Source of the DNA: RGIG464 sp045643185 | Lineage (GTDB): Bacteria; Myxococcota_A; Bradymonadia; UBA4248 | DNA length: 5,636 bases | Reading direction: 5' to 3' | Assembly: GCA_045643185.1 (NCBI GenBank) | Contig: JAZUKH010000160.1 | Location: forward strand, 1 to 5,636 | In this document: positions 1-5,566 of the stretch, piece after piece | Numbering within the stretch: position 1 is the stretch's first letter | Layout of the letters: each line of letters starts with the position of its first letter | The notes under the pieces: generated by a model | Database searches by the model: none | What the model was told of the DNA's origin: nothing | Seen by the model: the letters and a program-made list of their open reading frames with translations, nothing else | Translations under genes and position numbers: made by a program

Positions 1-1
1 A

Positions 2-3000
2 GTCTGCGACGAAATACAAAAAATCTGTGTTCCGATCGCTGAATGCACCCAAGACAGTGAATGCACGTCAAACCACTGTTTGTCCGGCACCTGTGTGGCC
101 TGCATCACCAAAGACGACTGCGACGCCGACAAAGTTTGCAGTGCTGACCACACTTGTGCCTATGCGTGTTCGACCAAAGACGACTGCGACGGCGACAAGA
201 TATGCAAAGCAGACCACACTTGCGGCTACGAATGCACGACCAAAGACGACTGCAACGACGACAAAATTTGTAAAGCAGACCACACCTGTGCCTACGAATG
301 CACCGCAAATACGGAATGCGACGGCATTTGCACCGATCACAAGTGCGCTCCCTGCGAAAACAGCGATCAATGCGACGGCGACCTGGTCTGCGAAAACGGC
401 GCTTGCAAGACGGGCACACAGCTCGACCCGGGCACGTGCAATGTCAAGGCAGACTGCGCCAACGACGCGAACGGTCATGTTTGTGACGACCACAAGTGTG
501 TGGCCTGCGTGTCCGACGACGACTGCGACGGCGCGACGCCGGCGTGCAGCAACCACGTTTGCGTCGCTTGCACCGAAGACAAACACTGTGCCGACAACAC
601 GAACGGCGCGTACTGCGACACGGCCAACGCCAGCTGCGTCGAATGCCTGACAAACGACGCCTGTTCCGATGACAAAGTTTGTCGATCGAACGCCTGCGCG
701 GTCGAGTGCGAAACCGACGACCAGTGCGAAGCCGACCTCGTTTGCGGCAAAAACGATGCGATGGTGAATAAACGCTGCGTCGAGTGTACAAGTGACGACC
801 AATGTGCCGGCAACGATAAGAATAACACGTGCAGCATGAAATCATTGATGTGCGAAAGCCCGATCTGCAACTGCCAGTTCGGCCAAGAATGCCTGTATAC
901 CACCTCTGGCACCGCGTTCTGCTCAGCCAGCGACACCTGCGACATCGCCAAAGACAGCGACTGCGACGGCACGAACGACTTGGCCGACGACGGTTCCGCG
1001 CTCGACGCGTGCCCGTACAACCCCAATATTCAAAAACTCAATGACGGTCAGAACTGCAACACGAACGGCGACACATTCGAGATCTGGCACGCCACTGACC
1101 TGAACAAACTTCGTGAAGCACTCGCCTCGAATGCCAAACCCACCAAGATCGCGCTCATGAACACGGTCAATCTCTACGACGCCATCACCGACGCAAACAG
1201 TGAGTTTAGCCGAGTTCCGTTCGAGGACGTCAACGGTATCGCCATTACCGATGCGACTTGCCTCATCAAGTGGACGCCCATTAACTTGCCCGAAGGCACC
1301 GAGTTCAAAGGCAATGGCTTCTCTATTCTAGCCTGGGCTCCCTCTGAAGCCGATGCGACCGTCACCGACACGTGTTCGCTCACAGAGCCACTCTTTAATA
1401 GCATCGAAGCCAACAGCAAAGTCGATGGCCTGAACCTCTATTACAACGTGCGCGGCAGAGCCAGCGCCATGTTCGCCACGACCATCAAATCTGCTGAGAT
1501 CAGCAACATCACGCTTCACGCAAACATCAATATTGAAGCACAGTCACGACTTGACGAACCACAGTTAAGCGAATACGACTACCATTTCGGCCTGCTCGCC
1601 CACCACATTTCAGACAGCACAATCCAAGACATTATCTATCAGGGCAACTGGAGCGGCACCCTGACTAAAAGCAGCTTGCCGTTTTATATTTGCGGTAGCG
1701 CTTATCAGATGTCAGGCAGCACCATCGAACGCATGACCATGGATATCAACGCGATCAATATCGATCGTGAATCCGGAAGGGCGATCCTGCGCCCACTCGG
1801 CTACGAAATCGGCGCCAACCTAAAAGATATCTCGATCACCACGGGCGATATCCTGCTGGCAAAGAGCGCAACCCTGCGTTTATGCGATACTTTGAAAGGC
1901 TCGGTCGACGGCTTAAAGCTCAAGACGGGCAATATCGAAGCCGGCGAAATCCGAGGACTGTCCAAAACTATTATTTCGGAAGAATCTGAATCTGCAACTG
2001 AAAAACTTCACTTATCCAACCTCGACATCGAATTCGGCAATATTACACTATTATCCGATGACAACGAATCTTCATCGTTAAGCTTCGCTGGTCTCGCGAC
2101 CACGCTCACCAACGTTGAAATAATCGAGCAATTTAGTCTCAAGACGGGAAATATTACCTTCTCCAATGACGATCTAGCTGGACACTCCGTGATTGGCATT
2201 ATTGATGGCGGATTGATGAGCAATTTGAAAAACGCCTCAATCGAATTCGGCGACATCACAGGGTTCGATTTCTTTTCTGGCATAGCACAAGGCGAAGAAG
2301 ATAACATTATACTTGAACGAAGCCAGATTACGATCAAAACCGGTGATCTCACAGGCACGATGCAACAAGGTTCAATAGGATTCCTCTATGGAACCATGCT
2401 TGATACATACAACAGTATGAGCGATTTATGGTTGGAATATGGAAAAATCAAAAATTGCACGGCTTATCTGATTGCCAAAAATGTAAATAAACCGTCCGTG
2501 AACGATGCCGCCTCGGTCATCAGCAACAGCACTGTGATCATGAAAGGCTATGAACAAGGAAATGGCAACGGAGCAAGAGTTATTGACACTGTAACAACAA
2601 CGCTCACAGATTGCTCTTATTATTTAGACGGCACTTACGAGAATGGTTTCAACAGCCCGTTTGTTAATCTCATATATTCAGTCACAGGAACCCTCTCAAT
2701 TTACGGCGGTTTTGCCCTTGAAAGAGATGAAAATGGCAAATTGGTGCTAGGCAGTGACGGAAAACCTCAACTGAAGAAAAATTCAGACGGATCTCTGATC
2801 TCATATCCAATAGACTTTAAAGGCAAAGCCTCCCTTCTCGCCGAATTCCTAAAGGAGAACGTCGACGCAGACATAACCCTTCAGTATGGCAATATAAACG
2901 CCGATACTTATTATGGTCTTAGCGAGAATATGGCAGGAGCTAAATTTACAAAATCCATCAAGCTAAACACTGGCGATATTAAATCGAATAACTATTATGG

Positions 3001-4051
3001 TTTTGCCGGTGCAGCAGAGAGTACAGCCAATAATACAATTTCAATCAACACTGGCAACATTGAAACAGGTAATTATTACGGCTTCGCGGAGAATTTTGCT
3101 GGCGCAACAGTCAATGGCGATTTATCCATCAAAACGGGCAATATTCAGGCTTTTACCTACACAGGAGCCTTCAACTTTGCACCAACGACTAAGTTTTTAG
3201 GTAATCTCAGCATCACGACAGGCGACATTAATTTGGTTTCTTCAGACCCAGATTTCAAATTATCCGCTTCCAACGCCGCCAAATCACTTAATTTTGTTGG
3301 TTTCTCATCCTGCTCCGTCTTCGACTATAAAGATATCACGGGAAGTCTATCCTTGACACACGGCAATATCACCAACGTTTCGAGCTTTAACGGTCTTGGA
3401 CCGATCGCTAATCACGCGCACGATGTTACGATCAAGGTGGGCGACGTGAAACAGCGACCCTACGACCAACCTGATAATTCTTATCATTTTGGTTATTTCA
3501 ACGGTTTAGCCGAACAAATCGGGGGCGTAGCCACAAACATCAATTTAACCTATGGCAAAGTGGATGCCGCTTATTACATAACTGGTTTTGCAAATTCGTT
3601 GATATCGCCCTTGATCAAAGATGAAAACGACAAGCAAGAATTTGGATGCGATACGATTTCGATAAAATATGACGATATCGTGGTCTCCCAAGGCGATTTT
3701 GACGGCTTTATTCGCACTTCAGACTTAAAAGATAAAAACGCTCAAGATAGCCCTTCAAACAAGTTTGCATTGATCGGTAACGATATCCACGCAACGTTTG
3801 GTGCTGTCAACAATAAGGGAACCAATTACCGAGACTCTGTCATCGGTTGGATATGGGGAAGTGGCAGCAGCCTCAGCAACAGCTCGTTCAGCTCAGGCAA
3901 ACTCACCGCTGCACACCTAAGTGTCTTTGGCGAAAACAATACCGATTGGTGTAGCTTCAATAACGTTTCCGTCAAGATCGATGAAAAAGAGGTTCCACAA
4001 ACGCAGTGGTTTAAATCTGAACTTACAACGTGGTTGGATTCCAACAAGTAA
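2..4051 (+). CDS. Large Cys-rich repeat / TSP3-like / beta-solenoid surface protein (5' partial)
   Basis: The frame is open from the left edge to a TAA at 4049-4051, giving 1349 visible codons. The true start and any signal peptide lie outside the window. From the N-terminal side there are about 11 cysteine repeats (roughly 23-880), most following C-x5-C-x5-C-x5-C. Next comes a single Asp-rich segment (953-1024, DSDCDG...DACPYNP) resembling thrombospondin type 3 calcium-binding repeats. From 1076 a domain starts FEIWHATDLNKL, then WTPINLPEGTEFKGNGFSI (1271 on) and LFNSIEANSKVDGLNLYY (about 1391 on). This order is typical of the entry to GLUG-like right-handed beta-helix adhesin domains. The rest (1841-3810) is a repeat solenoid with GNI/GDI rungs. 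The C-terminus (TTWLDSNK) shows no membrane segment, LPXTG or obvious sorting domain. The many paired cysteines imply an oxidising, extracytoplasmic location. A role in adhesion or surface contact is inference; no catalytic motif is visible. The specific family is not recognised. Confidence 0.85.
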   Translation, partial: VCDEIQKICVPIAECTQDSECTSNHCLSGTCVACITKDDCDADKVCSADHTCAYACSTKDDCDGDKICKADHTCGYECTTKDDCNDDKICKADHTCAYECTANTECDGICTDHKCAPCENSDQCDGDLVCENGACKTGTQLDPGTCNVKADCANDANGHVCDDHKCVACVSDDDCDGATPACSNHVCVACTEDKHCADNTNGAYCDTANASCVECLTNDACSDDKVCRSNACAVECETDDQCEADLVCGKNDAMVNKRCVECTSDDQCAGNDKNNTCSMKSLMCESPICNCQFGQECLYTTSGTAFCSASDTCDIAKDSDCDGTNDLADDGSALDACPYNPNIQKLNDGQNCNTNGDTFEIWHATDLNKLREALASNAKPTKIALMNTVNLYDAITDANSEFSRVPFEDVNGIAITDATCLIKWTPINLPEGTEFKGNGFSILAWAPSEADATVTDTCSLTEPLFNSIEANSKVDGLNLYYNVRGRASAMFATTIKSAEISNITLHANINIEAQSRLDEPQLSEYDYHFGLLAHHISDSTIQDIIYQGNWSGTLTKSSLPFYICGSAYQMSGSTIERMTMDINAINIDRESGRAILRPLGYEIGANLKDISITTGDILLAKSATLRLCDTLKGSVDGLKLKTGNIEAGEIRGLSKTIISEESESATEKLHLSNLDIEFGNITLLSDDNESSSLSFAGLATTLTNVEIIEQFSLKTGNITFSNDDLAGHSVIGIIDGGLMSNLKNASIEFGDITGFDFFSGIAQGEEDNIILERSQITIKTGDLTGTMQQGSIGFLYGTMLDTYNSMSDLWLEYGKIKNCTAYLIAKNVNKPSVNDAASVISNSTVIMKGYEQGNGNGARVIDTVTTTLTDCSYYLDGTYENGFNSPFVNLIYSVTGTLSIYGGFALERDENGKLVLGSDGKPQLKKNSDGSLISYPIDFKGKASLLAEFLKENVDADITLQYGNINADTYYGLSENMAGAKFTKSIKLNTGDIKSNNYYGFAGAAESTANNTISINTGNIETGNYYGFAENFAGATVNGDLSIKTGNIQAFTYTGAFNFAPTTKFLGNLSITTGDINLVSSDPDFKLSASNAAKSLNFVGFSSCSVFDYKDITGSLSLTHGNITNVSSFNGLGPIANHAHDVTIKVGDVKQRPYDQPDNSYHFGYFNGLAEQIGGVATNINLTYGKVDAAYYITGFANSLISPLIKDENDKQEFGCDTISIKYDDIVVSQGDFDGFIRTSDLKDKNAQDSPSNKFALIGNDIHATFGAVNNKGTNYRDSVIGWIWGSGSSLSNSSFSSGKLTAAHLSVFGENNTDWCSFNNVSVKIDEKEVPQTQWFKSELTTWLDSNK
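101..298 (+). repeat. Three tandem 66-bp units coding 22-residue four-Cys repeats
   Basis: Units lie at 101-166, 167-232 and 233-298. Each encodes C-x5-C-x5-C-x5-C-x3 with the core TKDDC-x2-DK-[VI]-C-x-ADHTC. Units 2 and 3 differ at 10 of 66 bases, several of them silent, so they are recent but not brand-new duplications. Less regular copies continue both ways: before 101 (Cys codons from position 5) and to about 880, where lengths vary from 18 to 28 residues. The four cysteines per unit probably form two disulfides, giving a rigid stalk or binding array. The Asp/Asn-rich loops could bind cations (inference). Confidence 0.85.
953..1024 (+). other. TSP3-like Asp/Gly-rich calcium-binding segment (protein domain)
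   Basis: This part of the large gene encodes DSDCDGTNDLADDG followed by SALDACPYNP. It matches the D-x-D-x-DG-x2-D ... D-x-CP-x-NP pattern of thrombospondin type 3 repeats, which are usually calcium-binding linkers in exported bacterial proteins. Here it sits exactly between the cysteine repeats and the beta-solenoid, so a hinge or spacer role is likely (inference). Only one copy is seen. Confidence 0.65.
1841..3810 (+). repeat. Degenerate beta-solenoid rungs with [T/F/Y]-G-[N/D]-[I/L] signature
   Basis: The signature tetrapeptide, or a close variant, begins at 1841, 1925, 2033, 2144, 2246, 2339, 2438 (YGKI), 2885, 2969, 3050, 3134, 3218, 3359, 3437 (VGDV), 3551 (YGKV) and 3668 (YDDI). A weaker rung is at 3797. 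The best-preserved run, 2885-3218, has spacings of 84, 81, 84 and 84 bp (27-28 residues). Consensus is roughly [IL]-x-[IL]-x-TG-[ND]-I-x5-YYGF followed by a short polar stretch. Alternating hydrophobic residues and a 27-28-residue period fit a right-handed beta-helix, two to three strands per turn. The repeat is diverged at DNA level, so it is an old protein-level repeat rather than a recent DNA expansion. An irregular insert separates the rungs at 2438 and 2885. Confidence 0.75.
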
Positions 4052-4067
4052 ACGCACGGACCGCCAC

Positions 4068-4100
4068 ACGTGTAGACGCGCGGACTGCACGTCTACACGT
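4068..4100 (+). terminator. Hairpin after the large gene, possible terminator
   Basis: Perfect 11-bp arms, 4068-4078 (ACGTGTAGACG) and 4090-4100 (CGTCTACACGT), enclose an 11-nt loop. The hairpin starts 17 bases after the TAA of the large gene. No T-run follows directly; a short TCTTTT lies about 12 bases downstream. It may therefore be a weak or factor-assisted terminator, or an mRNA 3'-end stabiliser. Confidence 0.5.
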
Positions 4101-4130
4101 AAAATACTTCGTCTTTTCATCGAATGTTCA

Positions 4131-4162
4131 CTATTGACTCGCCATTAACTGGCGAGTGATAG
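4131..4162. promoter_or_regulatory. Inverted repeat overlapping a weak promoter candidate upstream of the Rpn remnant
   Basis: Arms ACTCGCCA (4137-4144) and TGGCGAGT (4150-4157) are perfect over 8 bp. They are extended outward by CTAT/ATAG across a small internal loop. A TTGACT (4134-4139, 5 of 6 to the -35 consensus) lies in the left arm, and GATAGA sits 18 bases further on as a poor -10. If this is the promoter of the gene starting at 4194, the palindrome would be placed as an operator. It could equally be a simple RNA hairpin. No protein is known to bind it. Confidence 0.3.
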
Positions 4163-4180
4163 AAGGCGAGCTTAGACCAT

Positions 4181-4185
4181 GGAGG
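4181..4185 (+). promoter_or_regulatory. Ribosome binding site that sets the start at 4194
   Basis: GGAGG at 4181-4185 lies 8 bases before the ATG at 4194. The in-frame ATG at 4179 would place this site inside the coding region and has no purine-rich site before it. The start at 4194 is therefore preferred. Confidence 0.7.
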
Positions 4186-4193
4186 GCAGCGCG

Positions 4194-4601
4194 ATGAAAA
4201 GAAAGAGAAAGCGGTTTACAAAAGAGTATTGTCGGGCCATTTGGGCTGATTTACGGCTGAACGGCATGTACCAAGGGAATGATCCCGTTGGTCTTTTGAT
4301 TCAGGATCTGTTTGCAAGCAGTCCTGATAAAATGCATGACCAGTCAATGGCTGATAAATTCAGGCAGTTAAAGGATTCAGAAATCGAACATAAGGAGGGG
4401 GGAAATATGAATGCAGCATTACAGGCTCTTTGGGATGAAGCACAGGGAGAAGCCAGAGAAGAAATGAGAGAAGAAAAAATCCGAAATGTGAAATCTCTCA
4501 TGGAAAATCTCAAATGTGATTTTGAGAGAGCCTCGCAACTGCTCGCCCTTTCTGATGAAGACAAAGTGATGATTGCAAAGGCACTGGCTGTAAAATCATG
4601 A
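4194..4601 (+). CDS. Rpn / PD-(D/E)XK nuclease-family transposase, C-terminal remnant lacking the nuclease core
   Basis: The product is 135 residues. Residues 22-39 (LNGMYQGNDPVGLLIQDL) and 46-63 (KMHDQSMADKFRQLKDSE) match the conserved segments after the nuclease domain of Rpn/COG5464-type proteins, usually of the form NG-x-Y-x-G-[ND]-DPIG-x-LMHDF and LA-x-R-x-RYFK. GGNM (69-72) and an Arg/Glu-rich helical stretch (82-99) follow, then the helical tail (101-131) typical of these proteins. Full-length family members usually have roughly 250-300 residues. The N-terminal PD-(D/E)XK catalytic part is absent here and no remnant is visible upstream (TAG in frame at 4173). The product cannot be an active nuclease by itself. 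It has its own ribosome binding site and a strong terminator follows, so it may still be expressed. Codons are AT-rich with AGA/GAA runs, unlike the methyltransferase gene, suggesting separate ancestry. A decayed pseudogene is the main alternative. Confidence 0.75.
   Translation: MKRKRKRFTKEYCRAIWADLRLNGMYQGNDPVGLLIQDLFASSPDKMHDQSMADKFRQLKDSEIEHKEGGNMNAALQALWDEAQGEAREEMREEKIRNVKSLMENLKCDFERASQLLALSDEDKVMIAKALAVKS
4328..4363 (+). repeat. Direct repeat, copy 1 (inside the Rpn remnant)
   Basis: These 36 bases encode KMHDQSMADKFR in frame. They recur at 4591-4625 with one mismatch (T4355 against G4616) and one missing base (G4334). The inner 29 bases, 4335-4363, match 28/29. Confidence 0.85.
4391..4409 (+). 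promoter_or_regulatory. Internal Shine-Dalgarno and in-frame ATG inside the Rpn remnant
   Basis: TAAGGAGG at 4391-4398 matches the 16S anti-Shine-Dalgarno over 8 bases. It lies 8 bases before ATG 4407-4409, which is in frame (residue 72). Initiation here would give a 64-residue protein, MNAALQALWDEAQ... to the same stop. This site is stronger than the one at the main start. In E. coli Rpn genes, small C-terminal proteins made from internal starts are known to block the toxic full-length nuclease. The same layout here is inference from sequence. The purine run also encodes the family-typical KEGG, so coincidence is possible. Confidence 0.5.
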
Positions 4602-4625
4602 CCAGTCAATGGCTGAGAAATTCAG
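4591..4625 (+). repeat. Direct repeat, copy 2 (across the Rpn remnant stop codon)
   Basis: This is the second copy of 4328-4363, about 262 bases downstream. The single-base deletion shifts frame so that the repeat itself supplies the TGA stop at 4599-4601. In the frame of copy 1 it would read HDQSMAEKFR. It is probably a scar of a second related gene copy or a partial duplication. Similarity ends at 4625, just before the terminator hairpin. Confidence 0.85.
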
Positions 4626-4634
4626 ATTTATGGC

Positions 4635-4702
4635 GCGCGCCTATTGCCAAAAGAGCCGTGTTAAAACACGGCTCTTTTGGGCAATACGGCGCGCTTTTTT
4701 TT
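4635..4702 (+). terminator. Strong intrinsic terminator after the Rpn remnant
   Basis: The arms 4635-4662 and 4665-4694 pair over about 26-28 bp with only two single-base bulges (C4687 and one G of 4679-4681). The core is AAAAGAGCCGTGT / ACACGGCTCTTTT around a TAAA loop (4662-4665). Eight T residues (4695-4702) follow at once. This is a textbook Rho-independent terminator reading on the + strand. Confidence 0.9.
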
Positions 4703-4703
4703 C

Positions 4704-4733
4704 GGCCTATTCGCTTTGCGAATACGGCCTTTT
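4704..4733 (+). terminator. Second hairpin with TTTT tail
   Basis: GGCCTATTCGC (4704-4714) pairs with GCGAATACGGCC (4718-4729) with a bulged C4725 and a TTT loop; TTTT follows at 4730-4733. It repeats the design of the preceding terminator, including the bulged C in AATACGG. It may act as a backup terminator or be part of a dispersed palindromic element. Confidence 0.55.
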
Positions 4734-4734
4734 G

Positions 4735-4823
4735 CGCCCGGCTTCTCGCTCGGGGAGTCGAGACGTGTCACGCCACGTCTCAGCCTCGCTACCTCGCTCA
4801 ATACGCCGGGCGGCGCTTCGCGC
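4735..4823. repeat. Nested palindromes (REP-like element)
   Basis: An outer stem CGCCCGGC (4735-4742) / GCCGGGCG (4805-4812) encloses an inner perfect stem GAGACGTG (4760-4767) / CACGTCTC (4774-4781) with a 6-nt loop. CTCGCT recurs at 4745, 4785 and 4793. A small GCGC-TTC-GCGC hairpin (4813-4823) touches the methyltransferase stop codon. The rest of 4602-4822 contains no credible gene. The - strand gene has no T-tailed terminator here, so these structures may mark its 3' end. Confidence 0.6.
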
Positions 4824-5566
4824 TAACTTCGTCTTGTGGCACAGACGAGCCACCGGTCCGAATGCTCGTCGGGCGCACACATGCGTACTGCATCCAAAAA
4901 GTAGATGCGCTCAAAACCAGCCTGGGTCAGCGCCTCGTGAATCTCATGGCGCGAGTGGGCACGTTGCACGTGTTCTTCACAAAAAGCCTGTTCACCTTCA
5001 TGGTAATATTTCATCTGCACGTGTTCGAGGCGCGTCTGCTCGTCATACAGTCCTCGCCACACGTGTGAATAGCCGGATTCCGGCCTTTCAAGGTCCTCGT
5101 CGAAGAGATGGAGCTTAAACGCCAGCTCGGTATTCACGTCGAAAATGAAACGAGCACTGGGTTTGAGATGCGCGGCTATGTTGCGGCAGGCATCCGTAAG
5201 CTGTTGAAAGGAGCCAACGCAGTTCATGACATCAAACACGGCGACGGCCGCGTCGAAGGGCGCCGCACCCGGTGCAGCAAAAGCCGCCATGTCGGCACAT
5301 TCCCAGGTGATGTCATGGGACGGCGCCTGGTGATCGGCCTTGGCTTGTGCCTGCGCCAACATTTGTGCCGAGAGGTCAACGGCGTGGACGTCAAAGTGAC
5401 GGGCGAGCCGATAAGTAAAGTTACCTGTGCCACAACCCAGTTCGAGCACACGTTGAATGGGCAAGCCAAGTTCCAGCAAGCCCATGTAGTGTGCAAACCA
5501 GCCGTCGTAATCGACATCGGTCATTAAATCATCGTAGATCGTCGCAACTTGTTCGTATGCCGTCAT
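4823..5566 (-). CDS. Class I SAM-dependent methyltransferase, YqeM-like
   Basis: The product is 247 residues, the normal size for this family. The N-terminus (YEQVATIYDDLMTDVDYDGWFAHY, residues 4-27) has the Y-x-x-A-x-x-YD-x-LM-x-D-x-x-Y-x-x-W pattern typical of YqeM-type methyltransferases. Motif I, LELGCGTG (41-48), forms the glycine-rich SAM loop. D64 in HAVDLS is the acidic residue expected to bind the SAM ribose, and CADM (90-93) is the adenine-contact region. FDAAVAVFDVMNCV (104-117) is the motif IV strand and following helix. The C-terminal part has the family-typical EEHVQRAHSRHEIHEALTQAGF (197-218). The protein is cytosolic with no membrane segment. The substrate is unknown, and methylation of a small molecule, RNA or protein cannot be told apart here. 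The ATG at 5564-5566 has only a weak GAGAAAA-like site upstream, consistent with translational coupling to a preceding gene. The gene converges on the Rpn remnant and ends in TAG at 4825-4823. Confidence 0.85.
   Translation of the reverse strand: MTAYEQVATIYDDLMTDVDYDGWFAHYMGLLELGLPIQRVLELGCGTGNFTYRLARHFDVHAVDLSAQMLAQAQAKADHQAPSHDITWECADMAAFAAPGAAPFDAAVAVFDVMNCVGSFQQLTDACRNIAAHLKPSARFIFDVNTELAFKLHLFDEDLERPESGYSHVWRGLYDEQTRLEHVQMKYYHEGEQAFCEEHVQRAHSRHEIHEALTQAGFERIYFLDAVRMCAPDEHSDRWLVCATRRS

Noticed and set aside
80..82. TTG as the start codon of the large gene
   Set aside because: The frame is open upstream to the window edge and continues the same cysteine pattern (Cys codons from position 5). 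The real start is outside the window.
101..298. CRISPR-like array
   Set aside because: The 66-bp units are coding repeats that vary along their length and have no repeat/spacer alternation.
27..650. Overlapping + strand frame coding a Thr/Ala/Pro-rich product
   Set aside because: It is a shifted reading of the same tandem repeats. Its apparent repeats only echo the 66-bp period of the true frame.
68..802. Long open frame on the - strand opposite the Cys repeats (about 244 codons)
   Set aside because: It is a mirror of the GC-rich, periodic Cys/Asp codons on the + strand. The product is an Ala/Val-rich low-complexity sequence with no domain, and the + strand frame carries the clear repeat signal.
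4179..4181. ATG at 4179 as start of the Rpn remnant
   Set aside because: No ribosome binding site precedes it, whereas GGAGG lies 8 bases before the in-frame ATG at 4194.
4598..5118. Two overlapping + strand frames (starts at 4598 and 4609) reading across the hairpin cluster
   Set aside because: They run through a strong terminator and several palindromes, then antisense to the methyltransferase. Their products are Arg-rich with no domain. Only the first few residues (MAEKFR) have meaning, as the second copy of the direct repeat.
5108..5527. + strand frame of 139 codons antisense to the methyltransferase
   Set aside because: It lies entirely opposite a gene with clear SAM-binding motifs and has no recognisable domain or ribosome binding site.
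4823..5566. Restriction-modification or defence DNA methyltransferase
   Set aside because: There is no NPPY/DPPY-type or cytosine-C5 motif. The N-terminal and C-terminal patterns fit YqeM-like general methyltransferases, and no nuclease or specificity gene is adjacent.
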